DNA from: an uncultured Prevotella sp. | GTDB lineage: Bacteria; Bacteroidota; Bacteroidia; Bacteroidales; Bacteroidaceae | Direction of reading: 5' to 3' | DNA length: 64,000 nucleotides | NCBI GenBank assembly: GCA_937906495.1 | Contig: CALCVT010000140.1 | Location: forward strand, 11,453-75,452 | Shown here: piece by piece, positions 1 to 10,900 of the stretch | Position numbering within the stretch: the first letter of the stretch is position 1 | Layout: each line of letters begins with the position of its first letter | Notes under the pieces: model-generated | Database searches by the model: none | What the model saw: the letters and a program-made list of their open reading frames with translations, nothing else | Told to the model about the DNA's origin: nothing | Position numbers and translations under genes: made by a program

Positions 1-434
1 TACATCCGTGGGACACAGCCAACAGCAACTGTACGACACTGGCCATGACCCAACTTCCTACCCTCCTCAGCCACCCCCAGGTAGTAGCACTGGGCGAATG
101 TGGGCTCGATGCTCTATGGGGAGCAGACCTTTATGTTCAAGAGAAGATTCTTGTAGAACAGCTCAAACTTGCCGAACAATACAAACTACCCGTTGTACTC
201 CACGCCGTACGCACCACCGACCGCCTGTTACGCCTGCACAAGCAATTAAAGCCTACATGCCAATGGACTATTCACGGCTTTAGAGGAGGTGCAGCCACAG
301 CCCGACAACTCCTAAACGCCGGATTCGACCTCAGTTTCGGAAAAAAATACAACGCCGAAGCTTACGACCTAACTCCCGATACCCGCAAACGCTACGAAAC
401 CGACGACCCTCTCAGCCCCGAAGACATGCCCTAA
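1..434 (+). CDS. TatD-type metal-dependent hydrolase, 3' part
   Basis: The reading frame is open from base 3 of the window, so the gene begins outside it. The visible part has the TatD-family HPW segment at the start, ALGECGLD with its metal-binding Glu, a conserved His in VLHAV, the HGFRG segment and the ETDD segment with the catalytic Asp. TatD proteins are metal-dependent nucleases or deacylases. Typical Bacteroidales members continue about 30 residues past ETDD; this one stops after 8 more, and neither other frame continues the family sequence. It may be a shortened or decaying copy. Family confident, activity uncertain. Confidence 0.8.
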   Translation, partial: HPWDTANSNCTTLAMTQLPTLLSHPQVVALGECGLDALWGADLYVQEKILVEQLKLAEQYKLPVVLHAVRTTDRLLRLHKQLKPTCQWTIHGFRGGAATARQLLNAGFDLSFGKKYNAEAYDLTPDTRKRYETDDPLSPEDMP

Positions 435-754
435 AACCACTATCCGAATCACCACACAAGGCCCCATGCCCTTAAAACTACCAGCCTGCCGTAACCACCC
501 AGCGCATTAGCATTTATAACAGCATACACCAACCCCTCAAAATACACCTAAACACCTTTTGAGCTACGGCAAAACAGGTTGGTTAGTCGGAAAAGTAGCG
601 AAAAAACACTTATTTACTTCCTTTTGCGACCACTTTGACGTAACTTTGCAAAAGCATACGGAATATAGAAACGACAACACGCAACAACCGCTGCACGCCT
701 ATAAGCCATACACTACCCATCAACCCGATATAAACCTCTAACAATATACAAACA
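435..754. other. Intergenic region, TatD gene to tyrS
   Basis: No convincing gene. It holds the tyrS promoter and leader, and nothing recognisable before about position 600. Confidence 0.6.
641..648 (+). promoter_or_regulatory. Promoter -7 element for tyrS
   Basis: TAACTTTG matches the Bacteroidetes -7 consensus TAnnTTTG. The -33 element is weak. It implies a leader of about 100 nt before the tyrS ATG. No T-box-like structure was recognised in it. Confidence 0.55.
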
Positions 755-2050
755 ATGAACTTTGTTGACGAACTCAAATGGCGCGGCATGCTCCACCAAA
801 TGATGCCGGGCACCGAAGAACTCCTTGAAAAGGAAATGGTTACGGCATACGTGGGCATTGACCCTACGGCCGACTCCTTGCACATTGGCCACCTATGCTC
901 GGTCATGATGTTGCGCCACTTCCAGCGCGCCGGACACAAACCGCTGGCACTGGTTGGAGGAGCTACCGGCATGATTGGCGACCCTTCGGGAAAAAGTGCC
1001 GAACGCAACCTGCTGACCGAGGAGGTTCTGCGTCATAACGTAGCCAGCATCAAAAAACAGCTGGCACACTTTCTCGACTTTGACTCTGACGCCCCCAATG
1101 CTGCCGAACTGGTAAACAATTACGACTGGATGAAGGATTTTACCTTCCTTGACTTTGCACGCGAGGTGGGCAAGCACATCACAGTTAACTATATGATGGC
1201 CAAAGACAGCGTAAAAAAACGCCTTAACGGCGAAGCACGCGACGGACTGTCATTCACCGAGTTTACCTACCAGCTCTTGCAGGGATACGACTTCCTTCAC
1301 CTCTACCAGGAAAAGAACTGCAAACTGCAAATGGGTGGTTCCGACCAATGGGGAAACATCACCACTGGTTCTGAACTTATTCGACGCACACTGGGCGCAG
1401 AGGCCGAAGCCTTTGCACTTACCTGCCCGCTTATTACCAAGGCTGACGGCAAAAAGTTTGGCAAAACCGAGCAGGGCAACGTATGGCTCGACCGCCGATA
1501 CACTACCCCCTACAAGTTCTACCAGTTCTGGCTGAACGTGGGTGACGAAGAGGCTGAACGCTACATCAAAATCTTTACAAGCCTGAGCCACGAAGAAATT
1601 GATGCGCTCATTGCCGAACACCGCAACGACCCCGGAAAACGCTCCCTCCAAAAACGACTGGGCGAAGAAGTTACCTGCATGGTACACAGCCGCGAGGACT
1701 ACGAACTGGCACTCGAGGCTTCGAACATCTTGTTTGGAAAAGCCACCAAAGAGAGTCTGCTCAAACTCGACGAAGATACGCTGCTGAGCGTGTTCGATGG
1801 TGTGCCGCAATTCGAGGTAAGCCGTGAACAAGCCATTGGAGCCAAAGCGGTAGACCTCTTTGCCGAAACAACCAAATGCTTTGCATCGAAAGGCGAAATG
1901 CGCAAACTTACTCAAGGTGGCGGTGTCAGCATGAACAAAGAAAAACTCAGTGCCTTCGATCAGGAAATTACCGAAAACGACCTTATTAACGGCAAATACC
2001 TCCTTGTACAGCGAGGCAAAAAGAACTACTACCTCATTACCGTTAAATAA
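755..2050 (+). CDS. tyrS: Tyrosyl-tRNA synthetase
   Basis: Cytoplasmic class I aminoacyl-tRNA synthetase that charges tRNA-Tyr with tyrosine. The 431-residue length is normal for bacterial TyrRS. The N-terminal catalytic domain has the HIGH signature at residues 43-46, the [13 protein letters not shown] segment, the tyrosine-binding GGSDQWGN segment and a KFGKT version of the KMSKS loop near residue 232. The C-terminal S4-like RNA-binding domain is at about 365-431 ([17 protein letters not shown]). It is monocistronic, with its own promoter upstream and an intrinsic terminator 30 bp after the stop. Confidence 0.98.
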   Translation: MNFVDELKWRGMLHQMMPGTEELLEKEMVTAYVGIDPTADSLHIGHLCSVMMLRHFQRAGHKPLALVGGATGMIGDPSGKSAERNLLTEEVLRHNVASIKKQLAHFLDFDSDAPNAAELVNNYDWMKDFTFLDFAREVGKHITVNYMMAKDSVKKRLNGEARDGLSFTEFTYQLLQGYDFLHLYQEKNCKLQMGGSDQWGNITTGSELIRRTLGAEAEAFALTCPLITKADGKKFGKTEQGNVWLDRRYTTPYKFYQFWLNVGDEEAERYIKIFTSLSHEEIDALIAEHRNDPGKRSLQKRLGEEVTCMVHSREDYELALEASNILFGKATKESLLKLDEDTLLSVFDGVPQFEVSREQAIGAKAVDLFAETTKCFASKGEMRKLTQGGGVSMNKEKLSAFDQEITENDLINGKYLLVQRGKKNYYLITVK

Positions 2051-2079
2051 CAGGCAATCTTTTTCCTTTGATTACTTAT

Positions 2080-2110
2080 AAGCCCGGCCTTTATGGTCGG
2101 GCTTATTTTT
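2080..2110 (+). terminator. Intrinsic terminator of tyrS
   Basis: A 10-bp stem (2080-2089 with 2095-2104, one G-U pair) and a 5-nt loop are followed by ATTTTTA. Confidence 0.85.
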
Positions 2111-2522
2111 ATCCCCGACCATTTCAGTTATAAAAGACCGAAAACTAACACTCGCACACAAACACAAAGCTACAGCCTACGGAGCGATACATTTGCCAGG
2201 CTGCCAACAATCACATACTACCACCACACACTACCCACGCTAAACCCTGCCCTAATCCAGCTCCAAACTATTCAACCTAACCTTAACCTACTGCCCGCAC
2301 CAACAACCCGCGTAAACAACCATATACCTCATATTGAAAGCAATACCTCCTGAACTTTACAAACAAGACCCAGCCTTCAAAAGACTCTGCCAACAACTAC
2401 ACACAAAAGCATCAACATTAAAAAAAACACCATATTCTGAAATATATACCCAACAAATTAGACACATCCATTTTACATAAATGTAATGCCCTTAAAAGCA
2501 CCAAAGTGTCAACCTTTATTTA

Positions 2523-2546
2523 AAATTATGTTGAAGAACATAATTT
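2523..2546. promoter_or_regulatory. Inverted repeat upstream of the susC promoter, possible operator
   Basis: AAATTATGTT, a 4-nt spacer (GAAG), then AACATAATTT form a perfect 10-bp inverted repeat ending about 67 bp upstream of the susC -7 element. No U-tract follows, so it looks more like a binding site for a dimeric regulator than a terminator. A second repeat, ATTTATG-3nt-CATAAAT, lies at 2574-2590. No regulator is encoded next to the locus. Confidence 0.4.
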
Positions 2547-2613
2547 GACGCTCATTTATCATGTCTATTATGCATTTATGGCACATAAATTATCTATATA
2601 TCTAAAAAAGCCC

Positions 2614-2621
2614 TATCTTTG
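2614..2621 (+). promoter_or_regulatory. Promoter -7 element of the SusCD/GH85 locus
   Basis: TATCTTTG is an exact TAnnTTTG match 43 bp before the susC ATG. The -33 region has no clear TTG, which fits a promoter that depends on an activator. Confidence 0.65.
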
Positions 2622-2664
2622 CCGAAAAATAACCCTATACTTAACATTCAGACCTTGAATCTGT

Positions 2665-5600
2665 ATGATAAACTCAACCTATCACAACTTACCCACATTG
2701 CGCAAGCTTGTTCCCCTGCTGCTATTAGTGCCCTCGAGCGGTATGGCAGCCAGCAACACCTTGCTTGCGTCTGAGGTTCTTTCCCAGGTTACAGCCTCCG
2801 AATCTGCCTCCTATGCTCCCCAGCAACAGCGCAAGATAACCGGTCGCGTAACTGACCAAACAGGTGAACCCTTAGTCGGAGCCACCATCGTAGTAAAAGG
2901 TACCAAAAACCTGACACTGACAGATGCCGACGGTAAGTTCAGTTTAAACATCCCCGCCGGGCACGAAGAAATTGTGGTAACCTACATTGGAGCTAAAGCA
3001 CAAACCATCAAACTCGAAGGACGCACCACACTTGACGTGCAACTTAACACCGGCGACAACGAACTCAACGAGGTAGTTGTAACAGCTCTCGGTATTGAAC
3101 GCAAACCCGACGAACTGACCTATGCCACTCAAAAAGTAAAGGGCGACGAGCTGACCCGCGCCAAAGACGCCAACTTTATCAATGCCCTGCAAGGTAAAAC
3201 TGCAGGTTTGGTCATTACCCCAAACGCCTCGGGTGCAGGTGGTTCTTCAAAACTCATATTGCGCGGTAGCGGCTCAATTCTCGGTAACAACGAACCCCTT
3301 ATTGTGGTAGATGGTGTGCCCATGGCCGACTTGCGCAGCAACCAAATTGGCGATGCCCTGCTCTCGGGCGGTAATGCTACCGACGGCGGCGATGCCCTTT
3401 CGAACATCAACCCCGATGATATTGACAACATTACCATCCTAAAGGGTGCCAACGCTGCAGCCCTCTACGGTTCGAAAGCAGCCAATGGTGTGGTAATGAT
3501 TACTACCAAGCGTGGACGCGAAGGCAAGGTACAACTCAGCGTATCGAGTTCGATGCTGATTGAAACTCCGCTCGTGACACCTAAGTTCCAAAACACCTTT
3601 GGTGCCAATGTTGAAGATTTTGCCAACACCTGGTACAACCCGAACACACCCTTCACTGACCGCCGTTTGAGTATGTACTCATGGGGCTCGGCTATCGGCC
3701 GCCTTTCGCAAAACGCGCTCAAGGCTGTTCCCTATGCACGCAATGCAGCTATGGACAATGTGGGCGAATTTCTGCAAACAGCTACCAACTTCAACAATAC
3801 CATTTCAGCCTCGTTCGGATCTGAAAAAGCATCAAACTACCTGTCGTACAGCAATACCAACTCCAACGGTATTATTCCCGGCAACAAGTTCAACCGCCAC
3901 ATTCTCTCCTTCCGCGAAAACATCCGTCTGTTCAACAACAAGGTTGAGGTGAGCCTCTCGGGTAACTATATTTATCAGGATGCCAAGAACCGCCCGGGTT
4001 CAGGTATTTATGCCAACCCCTTGTACGACCTTTACCTGATGCCCCGTAATGCCGATATCCGCTACTTTAAGCATAACTCTGAGGCTTACGGACAACTTTA
4101 TTACATCAACGCTGTTAATGGTGTATACCCCAAAGCATCGGCCGAAGGCCCCATCCAACTATGGCCCTGGAGCAGCGAGGAAAACCGCAACTCGCCCTAC
4201 TGGTACCAACGCCGCTTGCTTCGCGACCAAATACGCGAGCGTTTTTACGGAACGGTAGGTGTAAAGGTTGACATTTGGGACGGACTCTCGGCACAGGCCC
4301 ACTTCAAGGTTGACCGCACCAAGGATACGCACGAAACCAAGACCTACCAGGGTACACGCGCCAAAACTTTCTACAACTCAATTCATGAGTATAACAAGAG
4401 TGAAACCAACGAAATATACGCCGACTTTTTGGTAAGCTACGCCAAACGCGTGCGCGACTTTGACCTGAACGCCAACTTTGGTGGTTCGACTCGCAAGGAA
4501 AACACCAACTACATGGGCTGGAACTACTGGATGGCCGACTCTACCAGTACGCCCAACGTGTTCGACCCCTCGAACGTAATTACTTCAAAAGGCGACGGCG
4601 CACATGTGCCGGTAACCAAGACACAGGCCGAAGACTGGGAAAACTCGCTCTATGCCACCCTCTCGCTGGGCTATCGCGAAATGGCCTTCCTCGATGCCAC
4701 CTGGCGTTCCGACTGGTCGCGTGTATACACTCAGTTCCACGACTTTGGTACAGGCGATAAGTTCTACTCCTACTACAGCGTAGGCGGTAACGTGTTGCTC
4801 AACAAACTGCTGAAACTGCCCGAAGACTTCTTTATCAACCATTCAAAGGTACGCTTGTCGTACTCAGAAGTAGGTAATGCCATCCCCAACCAGGACTACT
4901 ACGCCTACTTCCATGCCTTTGCCACCGGCAACATTACGGCATCGCAATACCGCAACTTTGCCACTAAGCCGCTGCCCGAAACCGTACGCTCCACAGAGTT
5001 AGGTATCGACTTGCGCATGTTCAACGACAAGTTGCTCTTCGACTTTACCTTCTACAACTCAGTCATGCTTCACCAATGGTTGCCTCAAGCTGCAGCTACT
5101 GGTGGTTCGCTACCTCTGAACTCGGGTAAAATCCGCAACCGTGGTTTCGAAACCACACTCTCTTATAACTTCCAGCTCCCTTCGTGCAACTTTAGTTGGA
5201 AAACGGCGCTGAACTACTCATATAACAAGAACGAGATTCTGGAAACCTACGGCGATACGGACACTCCCATTATTACCGACCTGGTTTACCAAGGCGGACT
5301 CAAAGCCCGCTACGAAGTGGGCAAGCCCTACGGCGAACTTTACGGACGTGGTTTCCTCTATGGTGCCGATGGTAAGATTCAACTCGACGGTGATGGAGTA
5401 CCCATGCTAAGCGGTACTTACGACACTTATCTGGGTAATGCCAACTCGCCCCACCACCTGGGTTGGAGCAATACCTTTACCTGGAAGAATCTGAGTTTCT
5501 ACTTCTTGATTGATGGTAAGATTGGCGGCAACGTCATCTCTTACACTGAAGCCTTGATGGATGCTTACGGCGTATCGGAACGCACGGGTAAGGCCCGCAA

Positions 5601-5994
5601 GTCGGGTATCACCTACCTGAAGAAGAGTGTAGTAGGCGGTGTCGAAGTCATGCAGAGTGTTCCTGGCATTAAATTGCCCGACGGACAAATTGTATCGGCT
5701 CAAGACTACTACCAAAAGATTGGTATGGGCGAACCACTGCTGACCGAATATACCTACTCGGCCACCAACTTCCGCCTGCGTGAAGCCTCGTTGGGTTACA
5801 CCTTCCGCAACTTATTCGGCGAACAGCGCGACTTGAGTGTATCGTTTGTAGCCCGAAACCTCTTCTTTATCTACAAGGATTCACCGGTTGACCCAGACAT
5901 CTCGGTATCGACCAGCAACTCGTACAGCGGTATCGATGCCTTCAGTATGCCCAGCACCCGTAGTTTTGGTCTGACCATCAAGGCCACCTTCTAA
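2665..5994 (+). CDS. SusC/RagA-family TonB-dependent outer-membrane transporter
   Basis: Outer-membrane barrel that with SusD imports oligosaccharides using TonB energy. The 1109-residue protein has an N-terminal signal peptide ending near residue 30, a carboxypeptidase-regulatory-like domain at about 55-130 (ITGRVTDQTGEPLVGATI), a TonB-box-like segment NEVVVTALG, a plug domain at about 150-280 with the SusC hallmarks LRGSGSI, IVVDGVP and LKGANAAALYGSKAANGVV, then a barrel ending in a C-terminal Phe. It is the first gene of the locus. Linkage to GH85 suggests N-glycans as cargo; that is inference. The closest known arrangement is the Bacteroides high-mannose locus with a GH18 enzyme. Confidence 0.95.
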   Translation: MINSTYHNLPTLRKLVPLLLLVPSSGMAASNTLLASEVLSQVTASESASYAPQQQRKITGRVTDQTGEPLVGATIVVKGTKNLTLTDADGKFSLNIPAGHEEIVVTYIGAKAQTIKLEGRTTLDVQLNTGDNELNEVVVTALGIERKPDELTYATQKVKGDELTRAKDANFINALQGKTAGLVITPNASGAGGSSKLILRGSGSILGNNEPLIVVDGVPMADLRSNQIGDALLSGGNATDGGDALSNINPDDIDNITILKGANAAALYGSKAANGVVMITTKRGREGKVQLSVSSSMLIETPLVTPKFQNTFGANVEDFANTWYNPNTPFTDRRLSMYSWGSAIGRLSQNALKAVPYARNAAMDNVGEFLQTATNFNNTISASFGSEKASNYLSYSNTNSNGIIPGNKFNRHILSFRENIRLFNNKVEVSLSGNYIYQDAKNRPGSGIYANPLYDLYLMPRNADIRYFKHNSEAYGQLYYINAVNGVYPKASAEGPIQLWPWSSEENRNSPYWYQRRLLRDQIRERFYGTVGVKVDIWDGLSAQAHFKVDRTKDTHETKTYQGTRAKTFYNSIHEYNKSETNEIYADFLVSYAKRVRDFDLNANFGGSTRKENTNYMGWNYWMADSTSTPNVFDPSNVITSKGDGAHVPVTKTQAEDWENSLYATLSLGYREMAFLDATWRSDWSRVYTQFHDFGTGDKFYSYYSVGGNVLLNKLLKLPEDFFINHSKVRLSYSEVGNAIPNQDYYAYFHAFATGNITASQYRNFATKPLPETVRSTELGIDLRMFNDKLLFDFTFYNSVMLHQWLPQAAATGGSLPLNSGKIRNRGFETTLSYNFQLPSCNFSWKTALNYSYNKNEILETYGDTDTPIITDLVYQGGLKARYEVGKPYGELYGRGFLYGADGKIQLDGDGVPMLSGTYDTYLGNANSPHHLGWSNTFTWKNLSFYFLIDGKIGGNVISYTEALMDAYGVSERTGKARKSGITYLKKSVVGGVEVMQSVPGIKLPDGQIVSAQDYYQKIGMGEPLLTEYTYSATNFRLREASLGYTFRNLFGEQRDLSVSFVARNLFFIYKDSPVDPDISVSTSNSYSGIDAFSMPSTRSFGLTIKATF

Positions 5995-6009
5995 CAACAA
6001 ACTATCACA

Positions 6010-6056
6010 CTGCTCGGAACCCGCTCATCCCCCCATCCGATGAAGGGTTCCGGCAG
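6010..6056 (+). promoter_or_regulatory. Intercistronic hairpin between susC and susD
   Basis: CGGAACCC (6015-6022) pairs with GGGTTCCG (6045-6052), extended by CTGC/GCAG across one bulged base. No U-tract follows. Such a structure could stabilise the susC mRNA end or tune susD expression. It covers an upstream in-frame ATG at 6040, which supports 6094 as the true susD start. Confidence 0.55.
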
Positions 6057-6093
6057 TTACCAACCCATTCCTACCTCAAATTGTTTGAACAAA

Positions 6094-7968
6094 ATGTTTG
6101 AATCTTCCTTCATAAAAAGACTCACGGGCCGTGCCGCTGGAATCATGCTTGTGCTGGCTGCATCAACCAGCCTCAGCTCTTGCTATGACTCCATGCTCGA
6201 TTACGAAGGCAATGCCAGCGACATCCAAACCGATGGCAACTCTTCCAGTTCGGGAACCCTGGCCTCGGTTGACCAGGCTGTTGGCTTTCTTCGCGAAGCA
6301 CAGATGCTCGTAATCGATGCCCGCGAACATAAATACCAATACCAACGTTCGTTTATCAGCGACGACGTGGCCGGCTATATGTCAGCTCCTCACAACTTTG
6401 ACGGCCGACTTGTATCAACCTTAGCCTTCTACTCAGGTTTTGCCTCTGGTCCTGAAGCCAACCTTCGATGGGTGGCACAACAAGTTATCCCCGTAATCCG
6501 CTCGTGCGATACACTCCAAATTGCTCCACTTTCGGCTTTAGGATCCATCCTCTTCAGCGACGAATGTCTGCAATACACCAACGCACACGGCCCCATGGCC
6601 ATTAAAGACTACAAGGCACTCAAGGAAAAACACCCGCTGACCTACCAAAAGCAAAGCGAAGTTTACTCCATACTCTTTGACGACCTTGTACGCGCCGACT
6701 CCCTGCTTGCCGAATATCAAAAAGCCCCCAATGAGGCTATCGATGCGGCCATTGTCAGCACAGACCGCATCACTCAGCAAAAGGGCGCCGAGGCTATCGT
6801 TAAGTATTGGCGTAAATATGCCAACTCGCTTATCTTGCGAATGGCTATGACGGCTGTCGACGTAGAAGGATACACCGTTAAAATCAATAACGAAACCAAA
6901 ACCGTTAAACAACTTGGCGAAGAGGCTGTACAGCGCGGTGTGCTTATGCCCGGCGACAAACCTATCGCCCTGATTTGCGGTTCGGGTACCGACGTCGGCT
7001 ATCATCCGCTCTATAAAATTGCTAATAACTGGGTTGACTCACGCCTGAATGCTAACTACCATAACTACCTGGTACGCACGCAACACCCCATTCTCGACTT
7101 TTGGTTTGCCAAAAATCAAGGCGAAATCAAAAATGCGAAAGGCGCAACCATGGGTAAGGAAAAGCAACATCTCAGCGTGCGCTCCGGCATGAAGCTCAAC
7201 ACTGCCGGTATGACGGCACAAACTTACCAGTACTACTCCAAGTTCACCCTTAACTTTGCAGGCGAACCGCTCTCACTCTTCAAAGTTGAAGAAACCCAAT
7301 TCCTTCTGGCCGAAGCCGCACTCAGAGGATGGGCCGTTGGCGGTAGCGACGAAGACTTTTACAATGCCGGTATCCACGAGTTCTTCAAAAACCATGCTTT
7401 CTCTGAACAACAGTACGAAGACTATATGAAGTGGAAAGGTATGGGAAATATTGGTACCGATGAAAATCATTATGAAGGAGCCGTATACCGCGATTTCCTC
7501 AACAATGAAAATGACTTGCCCAAGTACGAGGGATACTACAAACTCAACAATTCGCTCGGCTTGCCTGCCAATGCCGATACCAATCCTTACCTAAACAATT
7601 CAAAGGAACAGCGCCTGCAAAAAATCATTACGCAAAAGTGGATAGCCCTCTTCCCCATGTCGCTCGTAGCATGGACAGACTATCGACGCACCGGATACCC
7701 CGTAATGTTACCCTACTGCCCCTTTGCCTATAACTACTCGGACGGTTCGCTCGACGAGCCACGCTACAACTGGAAAAACGGCAATATTACCAACGAGGGT
7801 GTAACCATCCGCCGCATTCCCTACGACACCAGCGACAGCGAAGTAGCTAAGGAAATCGAAGAATCGGCAGCTCCTGCACTCGATGCCGAAACAACCGGCC
7901 GCAGCCTCGGTGACAAGCAAGGCACCCGCCTGTGGTGGGACGTATTCCCCAAAAAGAAACTACAATAA
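6094..7968 (+). CDS. SusD/RagB-family glycan-binding lipoprotein
   Basis: Surface lipoprotein that caps the SusC barrel and binds substrate. The start at 6094 gives a clean lipoprotein signal ending in LSSC, with lipidated Cys30; the upstream ATG at 6040 lies inside a hairpin. The 624-residue mostly helical protein has TPR-like SusD features: the SVDQAVGFLREAQ opening, a central YWRKYANSLILRMAM helix and a C-terminal QKWIALFPMSLVAWTDYRRTGYP segment. The divergent sequence resembles the SusD subfamily found beside the Bacteroides high-mannose endoglycosidase. It lies 99 bp after SusC and 16 bp before GH85. Confidence 0.92.
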   Translation: MFESSFIKRLTGRAAGIMLVLAASTSLSSCYDSMLDYEGNASDIQTDGNSSSSGTLASVDQAVGFLREAQMLVIDAREHKYQYQRSFISDDVAGYMSAPHNFDGRLVSTLAFYSGFASGPEANLRWVAQQVIPVIRSCDTLQIAPLSALGSILFSDECLQYTNAHGPMAIKDYKALKEKHPLTYQKQSEVYSILFDDLVRADSLLAEYQKAPNEAIDAAIVSTDRITQQKGAEAIVKYWRKYANSLILRMAMTAVDVEGYTVKINNETKTVKQLGEEAVQRGVLMPGDKPIALICGSGTDVGYHPLYKIANNWVDSRLNANYHNYLVRTQHPILDFWFAKNQGEIKNAKGATMGKEKQHLSVRSGMKLNTAGMTAQTYQYYSKFTLNFAGEPLSLFKVEETQFLLAEAALRGWAVGGSDEDFYNAGIHEFFKNHAFSEQQYEDYMKWKGMGNIGTDENHYEGAVYRDFLNNENDLPKYEGYYKLNNSLGLPANADTNPYLNNSKEQRLQKIITQKWIALFPMSLVAWTDYRRTGYPVMLPYCPFAYNYSDGSLDEPRYNWKNGNITNEGVTIRRIPYDTSDSEVAKEIEESAAPALDAETTGRSLGDKQGTRLWWDVFPKKKLQ

Positions 7969-7984
7969 TTTTATAATCTTATCT

Positions 7985-10900
7985 ATGAAACGCTTCTTAT
8001 TCTCAACCGCCCTATTGGCTACCGGAACAGCCTGTTGGGCGCAGAGCGTACCGACACACGAAATGTACGTGGACTTCGGCGAAACTAAGTCGGAGAACAT
8101 TGTTGCTATGCTCGACAAGTGGCAACCGGGACAAAACTTCAGTTCGGATGCCGACTACAAGGACGAAAACTTCTTTATCGCCCGTGTACCTCTAAAACAA
8201 CGCTTCTTTAACGAAGCTACCCAGGCCAATAAAGACCTTAACGACGAAAACAACAAGAACCTCTGCTGGTGTGTGCCTATCGGCGAAATGACCAAAAAGT
8301 GGGGTCCTCTGCCCCGTTGGAACTTCGACGGCGATAACTTTAACATGTGGCAGTATATCAATATTCACGCCAACTGGTCGAATAGCTGGTGGCGTGTACC
8401 CGGCTCGTTCAACGATGCTGCCCATAAGAATGGTGTGCGCACAGGCTGCCTTTACTTTATTGACTGGGCATCGTCTGTTACCGAACAAAGCAACGCCGGC
8501 CGCATGCTCGGACAACTCTGTGCCAAAGACAGCAATGGTAAATTCAAATACGCCAAAAAACTCATCCAGTTCCTCCGCTACTATGGTATCGATGGTATCG
8601 GCTTGAACCCCGAAGGCTCATGGTCATCTACGCTCAACGAAAACTTCTCGTCGTTCCTTGCTGAGTGCCATAAAGAGGCTAAAGCCCTTAACTTCCCCTT
8701 CCACGTAGAATGGTATGCATTCGTGTCTAACTATGGTGCACTCTCCGATAATGGTTGCCAACTGACCATTGGAGGCAACGATAAGTGGTTCCAAAAGAAT
8801 GGCGAGGCTGTTACCGATGTATTCTTCCTCAACTACAACTGGAGCGATTACGGTCTTGCCGCATCTGCTGACGCAGCCAAACAACTCGGACGCAGCACCT
8901 TCGACGTGTATGCAGGCTTCGACCAACAGGGACGCGGTTATGGCGGTACTGGTAACGCTGGCTGGAATGCCTTGATGAAACACCCCGTGAGCATCGTAGT
9001 ATGGGGCGGACACGACCGTAGCCAACTCTATGCAAGCTCAACCGAGGGCGGTAACTCAGACCTCAGCGTACAGCAGGAATATCAAAAGAAGCAAGAACTG
9101 CTCTTCACCGGTGGTAACCGCAACGTACTGAACCTTCCGCCGCTCAATACAAAATACAACGTTACTCCGACCTACAACGATCTGAAAGACTGGCATGGCT
9201 ATGCCAAAGCCGTTCGCGAACAATCTACACTCAGCGAACTTCCCTTCGTTACACGCTTTGGATTAGGTAACGGCCTGGCACTCAAAAAGGAAGGCGTGAC
9301 AACCTTTAAACATAAGTGGTATAACTTAGGTATGCAAGATTACCTGCCTACCTGGCGCTGGTGGATTGACAATGGCGATGGCAAAACAGTTCCTGCCGAT
9401 GCTATTCAAGCTGATTTCACCTTCGACGATGCCTGGTATGGCGGCTCTTGCCTCAAACTTCATGGTGCAACGGCTAAATCGCACATCCGCCTCTTCAACA
9501 CGCGCTTCAAGGTAACAGATGCCAACGATGAGTTCTCTATTACCTATAAACTAAAGAATGGTGCAACTCCCAACCTCAAACTTACTGCATCGAAAATTGG
9601 CTCTGAAAACAACTTTGCATCAGTAGCAGTTCCTGCCGAGAATGTTGAACGTGATACTTGGACAACGGTCAAGTTCAAAGCTTCTGACTTTGGCCTCAAG
9701 AGTGGTGAGACCATTGCCTGTTTAGGTCTTGAAGTTGCAGGTACCGAGGCTAACTACGAGTTGCTGCTCGGTGAGTACAGCATCATCCCCGCTAACTTCA
9801 GCGAAACTCCTGTACAACCCGTTATCAAGCACGCCGAAGTAATGAAGCGTGTTTACAACCGCGCAGATATCAAGGTTACCTTTGACCTTCCTTTCAACGG
9901 CCAGCGTCCTGCTGAATACGAAGGCTGCCCCATCTACAACGAAGAAGTTGGTGCGTGGTACTACGAGATTTATGTAAAGCAAGGCGAACAACAACGACTT
10001 GTTGCTACCACTACTACCTGGGCCTCGTATGTAGTTGATGCTCCGCTCGACAGCAAGGAATCAACAATCCAAATCGGTGTACGTGCCGTAGGCCGCGATG
10101 GTAAGACCCTCTCTGACATCACTTGGAGCAAGGAGTTGGAAAGCCCGCTCACTATCATCGAAACCCTTACACTCGACAAGGACATCATCAAGCCCAATGA
10201 AGAATTCACCATTGGATTCGAAGATCCCAACCATGCCGTAGCCGACATCAGCATCCTCAACTCACTCACCGAAGAGGTTGTAGCCAGTGTCAAGGACGCA
10301 CGCTCACTCACTACCAGCCTGCCCGAAACCGGTTCTTACGACGTAACCGTAACTAGCGAAGGCAATACCACTACCAGCCGTGCACTCATTTTGGTTACTC
10401 CCGAAGCAACCGGTCGTCTGCCCCAAATCAACGATATTAAAGCAGACAATACTGAATTTGCCATTGACGAGAACAATAAGGTTAACTTTACTGCCGACAT
10501 TAATAAGGGTACCACTTTCAAGCGCGGTAACCGCGATATGGATTGCACCGTTTCGAAGTCACTCTATATGAAGGAGCCCTATCAGTTGACTGTCGACTCT
10601 AAGGTAATGAGCGAGTACAATAACACCTCGTTCGCCCTTTGGTTCAAAGTTGAGAAGTTTGAGCATGCTTCGCTCGGTACGTTGCTCATGACCAAGGTTA
10701 ACCGCAACTACCCCGGCTCTTGGACTGAAAAGGTTTGGGGCGAAATGTGGACTGCTATCCGTCCGGCCCACTACGCAGCCAACAACAACCTTCACTACGA
10801 TAACGCAGAAAACGAACTCTCTGCCTGCGCCGATGCACCTGTTGCCGGTACTTACAATTATGAGCACAACAACGATGTTGATGGTATCAGCCGAGGCTAC

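Larger units (their letters stand above)
2111..2664. other. Intergenic region upstream of the GH85 locus
   Basis: About 550 bp without a credible gene. The 5' half is unusually C/A-rich on the plus strand; the 3' half is AT-rich and holds two inverted repeats and the susC promoter. The small open frame at 2093-2353 is low-complexity and is not called. Confidence 0.6.

Noticed and set aside
2093..2353. 86-residue open frame after tyrS
   Set aside because: It starts inside the tyrS terminator, is low in complexity, and has no family-like features.
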